A stretch of DNA of 11,137 nucleotides from Bacillota bacterium (GTDB lineage Bacteria > Bacillota > Clostridia > Christensenellales > Aristaeellaceae). Below the pieces are notes generated by a model. The model worked only from the letters and a program-made list of their open reading frames with translations. It ran no database searches and was not told the DNA's origin. The position numbers and the translations under genes were made by a program. The number at the start of each line of letters is the position of its first letter. Positions within the stretch are counted from its first letter, which is position 1. Location of the stretch: NCBI GenBank assembly GCA_023404715.1, contig JAEYAR010000009.1, positions 1 through 11,137 on the forward strand, read 5' to 3'. Below, piece by piece: positions 1 through 5,034 of the stretch.

Positions 1-53
1 AGGACAGGCTGGAGCTGGGGCATGCGACGTTCATAACCTTCAAACAGAGCCAT
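1..53 (-). CDS. GGGtGRT-family protein, N-terminal fragment (cut by window edge)
   Basis: Only the first 17 codons are inside the window. They read M-A-L-F-E-G-Y-E-R-R-M-P-Q-L-Q-P-V, which resembles the N-terminus of the conserved GGGtGRT family as I remember it (MALFE-x-YERR). An AGGAGG sits 10 nt upstream of the ATG at 53, and the gene begins 17 bases after the stop of the NifU-like gene, so the two are almost certainly co-transcribed. This family is commonly found beside this kind of NifU-like protein in Clostridia and other anaerobes; its biochemical role is not established to my knowledge. The match rests on a short stretch plus the neighbour, so the name is likely but not proven here. 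Confidence 0.72.
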   Translation of the reverse strand, partial: MALFEGYERRMPQLQPV

Positions 54-63
54 TTCCTGCACA

Positions 64-69
64 CCTCCT
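64..69 (-). promoter_or_regulatory. Ribosome binding site of the GGGtGRT-family gene
   Basis: This is a perfect AGGAGG on the minus strand, 10 nt before the ATG at 53. It lies between the stop codon of the NifU-like gene (71-73) and the start of the next gene. It is what identifies the truncated left-edge reading frame as a real gene. Confidence 0.85.
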
Positions 70-70
70 A

Positions 71-772
71 TTACTGCTTGCGCGGGTCGATCCACTTGAC
101 CGCGCCGTCTTCAGCCTTGAACCGGCCATAGGTGCCGATGTTCTTCTCATAGGCCTCGTTGGGGGACATGCCCTTCTTGATGGCGTCCATCATCTTGCCC
201 AGGGACAGGAACTGATAGCCGCAAACCTGGTCGTCCTTGTCGATGGCGAGCTTGAGCACATAGCCCTCGGCCATCTCCAGGTAACGGGTGCCCTTGAGCT
301 TGGTGCCGTACATGGTGCCGACCTGCGAACGCAGGCCCTTGCCCAGATCCTCCAGGCCCGCGCCGATGACCAGGCCGTCGTCGGAGAAGGCGGACTGCGT
401 GCGGCCATAGACGATCTGCAGGAACAGCTCGCGCATGGCGGTGTTGATCGCGTCGCACACCAGGTCGGTGTTCATCGCTTCCAGAATCGTCTTCCCTGGC
501 AGAATCTCGCTTGCCATCGCGGCGGAGTGCGTCATGCCCGAGCAGCCGATGGTCTCTACCAGCGCTTCCTCGATGACGCCCTGCTTCACGTTAAGCGTCA
601 GCTTGCAGGCGCCCTGCTGGGGGGCGCACCAGCCGATGCCGTGCGTCAGGCCGGAAATGTCCTTGATCTCCTTCGCCTGCACCCACTTGCCCTCTTCGGG
701 AATAGGGGCGGGGCCGTGGTTCGGTCCCTTGGCGATACAGACCATTTCTTCAACTTCCTTGGAGTATTGCAT
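71..772 (-). CDS. NifU_N-like iron-sulfur scaffold-family protein (partner of GGGtGRT protein)
   Basis: This 233-aa protein contains a NifU/IscU-like core. Residues 45-90 align by eye with the IscU region: an A-P-x-x-G segment, a strand with K-L-x-L-x-V, then G-V-I-E-E-A and the I-G-C-S-G turn holding Cys77. IscU-type scaffolds assemble Fe-S clusters on three cysteines. Here only the middle one (Cys77) is in place; the positions expected to match IscU Cys37 and Cys106 read as Gln (Q52/Q53 and Q126, the latter in G-R-T-Q-S-A-F-S-D-D). Cys12, Cys49, Cys56, Cys106 and Cys184 lie elsewhere. The C-terminal half (about 130-233) extends beyond a normal IscU. The ATG at 772 has an AGGAGG 10 nt upstream (783-788). 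It is the first gene of an operon with the GGGtGRT-family gene. Family membership is fairly sure; a true scaffold function is doubtful. Confidence 0.85.
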   Translation of the reverse strand: MQYSKEVEEMVCIAKGPNHGPAPIPEEGKWVQAKEIKDISGLTHGIGWCAPQQGACKLTLNVKQGVIEEALVETIGCSGMTHSAAMASEILPGKTILEAMNTDLVCDAINTAMRELFLQIVYGRTQSAFSDDGLVIGAGLEDLGKGLRSQVGTMYGTKLKGTRYLEMAEGYVLKLAIDKDDQVCGYQFLSLGKMMDAIKKGMSPNEAYEKNIGTYGRFKAEDGAVKWIDPRKQ

Positions 773-831
773 TGAATTGATTCCTCCTATCTTCAGATAG
801 TCGCAGCACGAGGCTTGGCATTATCCGATTA

Positions 832-860
832 ATTATATCATATTTTTCACGGCGTGAATA
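832..860 (-). promoter_or_regulatory. Extended -10 promoter for the NifU-like operon
   Basis: On the minus strand there is a perfect TATAAT (837-832) preceded by TGA (840-838), giving an extended -10 element. The -35 candidate TATTCA (860-855, 17-nt spacer) is weak, which an extended -10 can offset. The predicted start of transcription is near 825, leaving a leader of about 50 nt before the ATG at 772. It is divergent from the promoter at 939-966. Confidence 0.65.
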
Positions 861-931
861 GGCCATTTTCCGTTATCCGCGCGATTTTGCCCTCTATTTT
901 TAACAAAAATTTATCAAAGGCGCGTTTTAAA

Positions 932-956
932 CCGGCGCTTGCGTTTCTCCGGCGCT
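932..956 (+). repeat. 8-bp direct repeat overlapping the regulator's promoter (candidate operator)
   Basis: CCGGCGCT occurs exactly at 932-939 and again at 949-956. The first copy touches the -35 hexamer and the second lies in the spacer just upstream of the extended -10. The copies are 17 nt apart start to start. Position suggests an autoregulatory operator for the HTH protein encoded immediately downstream. This is an inference; Cro/CI-type operators are more often inverted repeats. Confidence 0.35.
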
Positions 957-966
957 GTGTTATACT
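939..966 (+). promoter_or_regulatory. Promoter of the XRE-S24 regulator / ppk2 unit
   Basis: TTGCGT (939-944), a 16-nt spacer and TATACT (961-966) preceded by TGT (958-960) form an extended -10 promoter. Transcription would start near 973, about 27 nt before the ATG at 1000. A GAGGAGGG ribosome binding site follows at 985-992. Confidence 0.65.
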
Positions 967-999
967 ACAATAGATCATATTTTTGAGGAGGGACCGATC

Positions 1000-1734
1000 A
1001 TGAGCCGCTTGGGAGATCTCATCCTGCTCGAACGTACAAGACAAAAATTGAGCCCGAAACAAGTCGCACGCAAGTGCGGCATATCCGAAAAATATCTGCT
1101 CGAGGTCGAAAGCGGAAAACGCATCATTCAGGACGATCAAGCGCGCAGGATCCTGCGCACCATCGGGCTGCGCGAGCAGACCGAAGCCGACTTTTCGCTC
1201 GATGAGATCGCCGCGACCGTCGATCTGGAGATGCTCAAATCGCAGGACAAGCAACCGGCGCCCGTCCGCCCCGCTCCGGCGCCCGCGGCCGTCAAGGTCG
1301 CCTCCACGCAGGAGGATTCCGGCGCCGCCGCGAGCGGCATTTGGTTGGACGCGCTCACCGGCGTGCTCAAGGCCGTGCCGGTCATGAACGCCGCCTGGCA
1401 AAACGTGGACCGCAGGCTCTTGCCTATACAAAACGGACGAATCGAGGGCGCAAACCCGGAAAAAGTCCTTTATTTCCTCGCGCCCGACGACTCGATGCGC
1501 GGATTTCGCATCGTCACCGGCGACCACGTGCTCGTCGTTCCCGCGCAAAGCCCCATCGACGAGGCGATCATGCTGGTAGAGTATCGGAGCCACCGCGCGC
1601 TGCGCAAGGTGAAAAAGCTGGACGCCACGCGCGTGCTGCTGCAAAGCTATGGGCGCGAATACGGCGCCGATACGCTGGATGCGGCGGACGTTACGTTTAT
1701 CGGCCGCGCGGTACGCCTGGAAGCGAGCTTATAA
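1000..1734 (+). CDS. XRE-family HTH regulator with LexA/CI-like S24 C-terminal domain
   Basis: This 244-aa protein has the layout of a CI/LexA-type repressor. Residues 3-56 form a Cro/CI helix-turn-helix (L-S-P-K-Q-V-A-R-K-C-G-I-S-E-K-Y-L marks the two helices). A low-complexity Ala/Pro linker covers about 83-112. Residues 155-244 form an S24-like beta domain: D-D-S165-M166 followed by G-D-H-V-L-V-V, and Lys203 in L-R-K-V-K-K, then an ending like the LexA C-terminus (I-G-R-A-V-R-L). Ser165 and Lys203 are 38 residues apart; the LexA dyad Ser119/Lys156 is 37 apart, so the catalytic pair looks intact. I see no Ala-Gly or Cys-Gly pair in the expected cleavage region (about 115-140), so self-cleavage is uncertain. 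The ATG has a strong GAGGAGGG 7 nt upstream. The ppk2 gene starts 26 nt after its stop, so it may control ppk2, itself, or distant genes. Confidence 0.85.
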   Translation: MSRLGDLILLERTRQKLSPKQVARKCGISEKYLLEVESGKRIIQDDQARRILRTIGLREQTEADFSLDEIAATVDLEMLKSQDKQPAPVRPAPAPAAVKVASTQEDSGAAASGIWLDALTGVLKAVPVMNAAWQNVDRRLLPIQNGRIEGANPEKVLYFLAPDDSMRGFRIVTGDHVLVVPAQSPIDEAIMLVEYRSHRALRKVKKLDATRVLLQSYGREYGADTLDAADVTFIGRAVRLEASL

Positions 1735-1760
1735 GCTTCGACGGTGGGAGGGATGCACGT

Positions 1761-2636
1761 ATGGGTCTCAAGCAATACCGTTTTGACGGGGAAAGAAAGC
1801 TCTTTCTCAGCGAACTTGCGACGGACAGCCTGCAAGACGGCGCTGATAAAACGCTGACGCTGGAAAAGACGGTGAAGAACCAGCGCAAAATCCGTGCGCT
1901 GCAGGACAGGCTGTACGCCGACGGCAAAGAAGGTCTGGTCATCATCCTGCAGGCGCGCGACGCGGCCGGTAAGGATAGCACCATCCGCCACGTAATGAGC
2001 GGCATCAACCCGCAAGGCGTATGCGTCACGAGCTTCAAGCAGCCCTCGCCCGAAGAGCTGGCGCACGACTTTCTTTGGCGTGCGGTTCGCGCCCTGCCGG
2101 AGCGCGGCAAGATCGCCATATTCAACCGTTCCTATTATGAAGACGTGCTGGTCGTCAAGGTGCGAGGGCTGTACAAGCACTACAATTTAGCGGAACGCTG
2201 CCTGGACGACGCGACGTTTTTCGACAAGCGATACCGCCACATCCGGCATTTTGAGCAATATCTGTACGACAACGGCATCCGCGTCCTCAAGCTCTTCCTG
2301 AACGTCTCCCCTGAGGCGCAAAAAAAGCGCTTTCTGGAGCGGATCGACGATCGGGATAAGAACTGGAAGTTCAGCGCCGGCGATCTGGAAGACCGCGAGC
2401 TGTGGGATGAATTCAGTGCGGCCTACGAGGACGCCGTAAACTTAACCGCTACCCCTGCGTGCCCGTGGTACGTGCTGCCTGCGGACCAGAAGTGGTACAC
2501 GCGTTACCTCGTGTCAAAAGCGGTCCTTCACGCATTGCAGGAAATCGATCCGCAATACCCCGAGCTTTCCGAGGAGGAACAAAAAGCGCTGCCCGTCTGC
2601 AGGCAGCGGCTCGAAAGCGAAGCAGGAGCAGATTGA
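1761..2636 (+). CDS. ppk2: PPK2-family polyphosphate:nucleotide phosphotransferase
   Basis: This 291-aa, single-domain cytoplasmic kinase transfers phosphate between inorganic polyphosphate and nucleotides. The Walker A-like loop is at 65-73 (A-R-D-A-A-G-K71-D-S), followed by T-I-R-H-V-M-S-G-I-N-P-Q-G, a pattern I associate with class III PPK2 enzymes, which can use both AMP and ADP. The Walker B-like segment is F-N-R-S-Y-Y-E-D at 121-128. The lid region R-I-D-D-R-D-K-N-W-K-F-S lies at 194-205 and P-W-Y-V-L-P-A-D-Q-K-W at 235-245. Length fits the family. The reading frame stays open upstream to 1341, but that part overlaps the S24 gene out of frame; the ATG at 1761 has GGGAGGGA (1746-1753) at the right distance and starts just before the conserved region. 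It is second in an operon with the XRE-S24 regulator. The class assignment is by motif memory only. Confidence 0.93.
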   Translation: MGLKQYRFDGERKLFLSELATDSLQDGADKTLTLEKTVKNQRKIRALQDRLYADGKEGLVIILQARDAAGKDSTIRHVMSGINPQGVCVTSFKQPSPEELAHDFLWRAVRALPERGKIAIFNRSYYEDVLVVKVRGLYKHYNLAERCLDDATFFDKRYRHIRHFEQYLYDNGIRVLKLFLNVSPEAQKKRFLERIDDRDKNWKFSAGDLEDRELWDEFSAAYEDAVNLTATPACPWYVLPADQKWYTRYLVSKAVLHALQEIDPQYPELSEEEQKALPVCRQRLESEAGAD

Positions 2637-2640
2637 ACAA

Positions 2641-2671
2641 AGCGCGCGGCGAAATCGCCGCGCGCTCTATT
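2641..2671 (+). terminator. GC-rich hairpin between convergent genes (ppk2 and M50 protease)
   Basis: AGCGCGCGGCGA (2641-2652) and TCGCCGCGCGCT (2655-2666) are perfect complements: a 12-bp stem with a minimal loop, in practice 11 bp with four bases. It starts 4 nt after the ppk2 stop and is followed by CTATTTTG, a modest T tract. On the minus strand it lies 8 nt beyond the M50 stop and is followed by TTGTTC, so it may serve both directions, more weakly for the minus strand. Confidence 0.8.
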
Positions 2672-2674
2672 TTG

Positions 2675-3772
2675 TCAATTCACCCTTTCCATCCAACTGC
2701 GGATCAGCTCCATCTCGCCAGCCGCTTCCCCGGACACCGGATATCGCTTTGCGCACGCGATCGCCCGCGTATAGAGCGCATTCGCCCGATTTACATCCCC
2801 CTCGCACTGCAGGGCATACGCGATTTCGATACGCTGATGCGAAAGCATGTACTTCGCCTTATCGGCAAAGGCGCGCGCTTCCTTCCCGTAGACGACGTCC
2901 ACGGCTTCGCGGCTTTGCTCATAGACCATCATCATGTAACCGCGCTCGCAGTCGAGCTCCATTCGGTAAAAAGCCGGGAGGCTTTCGCGCCGCGCCTGCA
3001 TCGCGTCCAGTTCTTCCCTCGCTTTGAGCAATTCTCCCTCGTCGAGCGCGCGCCCATAGCGCATCTGCCGAAGCGCTATGCTGAATAGGTCGTCCGCAGC
3101 CGGGTCGAGCGCAAAGAGCCCCGACGGCAGCTCGCGTAAGCGCTTCCCTTCGCTGAGCAATCCGTTAATGCGCAGCTGCGCCGCAAAGGCGCGTCGGGCT
3201 GCAGGCTGCCTTCGCATCACGAGCAGGTTGTATCCGTCGTTCGGGATGCCACCCAGTTTGAGCGGTATTCCGTTGGCAAGCCCCAAAAGAAGGCCAACCG
3301 CGCCGAACATCGTCCAAAATACCCCGTTCCCACAGATCAGCGCGCCGGCGGACAAGAAGACGTTGGCCAAGACGCCCCCGAGGTTATAGAGCACGAAAGG
3401 CGGCCTGTCGATATCCTGCGGGGGCATCATCAGGCACTGCCCTGCCGTGCCGGGGATGGAAAAGCGGCGAACGTGCAGCCCCGCCTCGTCACGCACGAGG
3501 GTATAGCTCGCGATGCGGAAAGATACAAAACGATACCCCGTCATCAGCCCTGCAACCAGATGCCCCGCCTCGTGCAGCAAAATGTGCAAATAGAGCGATA
3601 AGCACGCGAAAAATATGACCTGTACGGTAAGGACGAGCTTGCTACCGGTAATCGAGGCCCCGCCCGAATTGCCCGCCCAGGCTATTAGATACCCGGCGGC
3701 GAAGCAGCAGAGCACAAAGGCCGCATAGCCCGCCCACATAGCCGCCCGTTTCCTGACCTTCTTTACATCCAT
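2675..3772 (-). CDS. M50 (site-2-protease-like) membrane metalloprotease with TPR-like C-terminal tail
   Basis: This 365-aa membrane protein belongs to the intramembrane zinc protease class. Hydrophobic segments lie near residues 13-33, 47-66, 127-147 and 150-168. The zinc motif H-E-A-G-H is at 67-71, at the end of the second segment. The partner motif N167-x-x-P170 followed by N-D179-G180 matches the NxxP...DG motif that supplies the third ligand in site-2 proteases. Residues from about 185 on are soluble and helical; 315-345 (A-L-Q-C-E-G-D-V-N-R-A-N-A-L-Y-T-R-A-I-A) look like a tetratricopeptide repeat. The substrate is unknown. A TTG at 3826 would extend the frame by 18 residues, but the ATG at 3772 has GGAG 7 nt upstream and a normal basic N-terminus, so I chose it. 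It lies 67 nt downstream of the secreted-protein gene on the same strand. Confidence 0.8.
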   Translation of the reverse strand: MDVKKVRKRAAMWAGYAAFVLCCFAAGYLIAWAGNSGGASITGSKLVLTVQVIFFACLSLYLHILLHEAGHLVAGLMTGYRFVSFRIASYTLVRDEAGLHVRRFSIPGTAGQCLMMPPQDIDRPPFVLYNLGGVLANVFLSAGALICGNGVFWTMFGAVGLLLGLANGIPLKLGGIPNDGYNLLVMRRQPAARRAFAAQLRINGLLSEGKRLRELPSGLFALDPAADDLFSIALRQMRYGRALDEGELLKAREELDAMQARRESLPAFYRMELDCERGYMMMVYEQSREAVDVVYGKEARAFADKAKYMLSHQRIEIAYALQCEGDVNRANALYTRAIACAKRYPVSGEAAGEMELIRSWMERVN

Positions 3773-3779
3773 GTACTTT

Positions 3780-3783
3780 CTCC
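3780..3783 (-). promoter_or_regulatory. Ribosome binding site that decides the M50 start
   Basis: GGAG on the minus strand lies 7 nt before the ATG at 3772. The upstream TTG at 3826 has no comparable site and would fall inside the hairpin at 3801-3834, so the internal ATG is preferred. Confidence 0.65.
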
Positions 3784-3800
3784 GTCTGTAAAAATGAAAT

Positions 3801-3834
3801 GCAGCGGCTTCGTCGTAAAAATACAAGCCGCCGC
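3801..3834 (-). terminator. Hairpin between the secreted-protein and M50 genes (terminator or attenuator)
   Basis: On the minus strand the arms GCGGCGGCTT (3834-3825) and AAGCCGCTGC (3810-3801) pair over 10 bp with one G-U, around a 14-nt loop. The transcript then reads ATTTCATTTTTAC, a broken U-rich run. It begins 5 nt after the stop of the upstream gene. Because the M50 gene follows on the same strand and I see no clear promoter in the gap, it may be a leaky terminator that lowers M50 expression. Confidence 0.45.
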
Positions 3835-3839
3835 ATCCG

Positions 3840-4856
3840 TCACCAAGTAGCCTTCATGGCCTTGGCGACCTGGTTTTGATGTTCCTTGTCCACCTTATCG
3901 CTGCCGTGCGTCTTGCTTCCATAGAAATGGAGGCAGAAAACGCCGTCAAAATCGTTGTTTTTAATGTTTTCATCCTCTTCCGCATGGGGCATCCCGTTCA
4001 TCGAACCGGCGTATACGTGCCCGTTATAGAGTACCAACACCGCCCGGCGCGACCATGACCAGCTACCGCCGAAGATCGCCTTCATCGCTTTGGTCGCTTC
4101 CGCGTCAACCGGCTCGGCGTCCATATGATTGGTCCCAAAGCGCCGCTTCGCCTTGAACGTCTTCCCGGTAGCTACATCCTTGATCGTGATCGTAGCGCCA
4201 TTGGGGATATTGCCGTTGCCGCCGTGAAACCAGTTGAGCTTTTCCGTCTTATACGTCTTTTTCTCCTCTTCGGCCTTGGCGTTCGCCGCCTCTTCGCCAA
4301 AGAGGGCTTTGATCGTCTTCTTGCCGGCGATGCCGTCGGCGGAAAGCCCCTTGCTCTTTTGGAACGATGCGACGGCCTCTTTCGTCAGATCCCCGTAATG
4401 CCCGCTCAGGCGCCCGGCATAATGCCCTTTAATGGTCAGCGCCTTTTGCAGCTTGAGCACCTTATTTCCCTCGTCACCGGGCTTGCTCGTCGCCGGCGCG
4501 TCGCCCAGCGAAGCGATCGTGCCCAGGCTTTCATCGCCGCTAGCCGCACTCTCTTGCGCCTTCAGCGTTATGTATTCCTTGGCACAGTAACCGATCGTTT
4601 CCCCCGTCTTGATTTTATACCAGTCGCCGTCCGTGTCGAGGATGGTCACCCTTTGTCCATTTCTTACGCTGCACAGCGCCTTTGCCTGCGTAGAGGCCGA
4701 CTTTCTCACGTACAGAGACGTCGCAGTGACCGTTCCAATCTCATCTGCCAGAGCTGTTAAAGCTGTCATGGCGATCAGGGCCGATGCAAGGCCAACGCAT
4801 AAAGCGCGTTTGAAACGCACGGATGTCTTCTGTACGGAATTCAAATGCGTATCCAT
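3840..4856 (-). CDS. Secreted SH3b and peptidoglycan-binding protein with uncharacterised C-terminal domain
   Basis: This 338-aa exported protein has four parts. Residues 1-37 are a signal peptide (basic R-F-K-R, hydrophobic core, A-L-A cleavage site before D38). Residues 40-98 are a bacterial SH3 domain (L-Y-V-R-K-S-A-S-T, then V-T-I-L-D-T-D-G-D-W-Y-K-I). Residues 130-187 are a PG_binding_1 domain (V-L-K-L-Q-K-A-L...G-x-Y-G-D-L-T-K-E-A-V-A-S-F-Q-K...D-G-I-A-G-K-K-T). Residues 205-338 form a compact domain I cannot name, with H211-G-G, H244-M-D246-A-E248-P, W-S-W-S-R-R (266-271), H291 and C308-L-H310-F-Y-G-S-K-T-H317-G, then H326-Q. It may act on or bind the cell wall. A GTG at 4865 overlaps the ribosome binding site; the ATG at 4856, 8 nt from AAGGAG, is the likely start. 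It leads a probable operon with the M50 gene. Confidence 0.85.
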   Translation of the reverse strand: MDTHLNSVQKTSVRFKRALCVGLASALIAMTALTALADEIGTVTATSLYVRKSASTQAKALCSVRNGQRVTILDTDGDWYKIKTGETIGYCAKEYITLKAQESAASGDESLGTIASLGDAPATSKPGDEGNKVLKLQKALTIKGHYAGRLSGHYGDLTKEAVASFQKSKGLSADGIAGKKTIKALFGEEAANAKAEEEKKTYKTEKLNWFHGGNGNIPNGATITIKDVATGKTFKAKRRFGTNHMDAEPVDAEATKAMKAIFGGSWSWSRRAVLVLYNGHVYAGSMNGMPHAEEDENIKNNDFDGVFCLHFYGSKTHGSDKVDKEHQNQVAKAMKATW

Positions 4857-4864
4857 TGGACTCA

Positions 4865-4870
4865 CTCCTT
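4865..4870 (-). promoter_or_regulatory. Ribosome binding site that decides the secreted protein's start
   Basis: AAGGAG on the minus strand lies 8 nt before the ATG at 4856. The alternative in-frame GTG at 4865 overlaps the last base of this site and so cannot use it. Confidence 0.8.
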
Positions 4871-4904
4871 TCTAAAAGCCGTTTACTCAGGCCCCTTCAC
4901 CTAC

Positions 4905-4933
4905 AATATATTTCAATTCTATTAAATTGTCAA
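4905..4933 (-). promoter_or_regulatory. Consensus-like promoter for the secreted-protein gene
   Basis: On the minus strand, perfect TTGACA (4933-4928), a 17-nt spacer and TATATT (4910-4905) form one of the best sigma-A-type promoters in the window. Transcription would start near 4898, giving a leader of about 42 nt. Confidence 0.8.
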
Positions 4934-4963
4934 TACTTTTCCGTAAAAATTCACATTTCCGAT

Positions 4964-4973
4964 CTATATATAG
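4964..4973. repeat. 10-bp palindrome between divergent promoters
   Basis: CTATATATAG is perfectly self-complementary. It lies between the minus promoter (4905-4933) and the plus promoter (from 4982). It could be an operator, but short AT palindromes occur by chance in AT-rich spacers, so this is a weak call. Confidence 0.2.
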
Positions 4974-4981
4974 CGTTCCCC

Positions 4982-5010
4982 TTGACAGCCGGCACAAAAG
5001 AATGTAATCT
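4982..5010 (+). promoter_or_regulatory. Promoter of the SprT-like gene
   Basis: There is a perfect TTGACA at 4982-4987. The -10 is either TGTAAT (5003-5008, 15-nt spacer, five of six matches) or TAATCT (5005-5010, 17-nt spacer, poorer match). Either gives a leader of roughly 20 nt before the ATG at 5035. Confidence 0.6.
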
Positions 5011-5019
5011 GAAAACAAC

Positions 5020-5026
5020 GAGGTGA
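5020..5026 (+). promoter_or_regulatory. Ribosome binding site that decides the SprT-like start
   Basis: GAGGTGA lies 8 nt before the ATG at 5035. The in-frame GTG at 5023 is part of this site, so it is not a usable start. Confidence 0.75.
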
Positions 5027-5034
5027 TTTTTCGC

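Noticed and set aside
847..1644. Long open frame on the minus strand (265 codons) opposite the XRE-S24 gene
   Set aside because: It lies antisense to a well-supported gene, has no good ribosome binding site, and its product resembles no protein family I know. It is a by-product of high-GC codon use.
1341..1760. Upstream extension of the ppk2 frame by 140 codons
   Set aside because: It overlaps the XRE-S24 gene in another frame, is low-complexity Arg-rich, and the ATG at 1761 has a proper ribosome binding site and the expected N-terminus.
4964..4973. CTATATATAG palindrome as a defined operator
   Set aside because: It is only 10 bp of alternating AT-rich sequence in an AT-rich spacer, so chance is likely. 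It is listed as a weak repeat and not promoted to a finding.
4857..5034. Riboswitch or structured leader in the divergent intergenic region
   Set aside because: Both leaders are short (about 42 and 20 nt), AT-rich and without a stable stem that I can draw.
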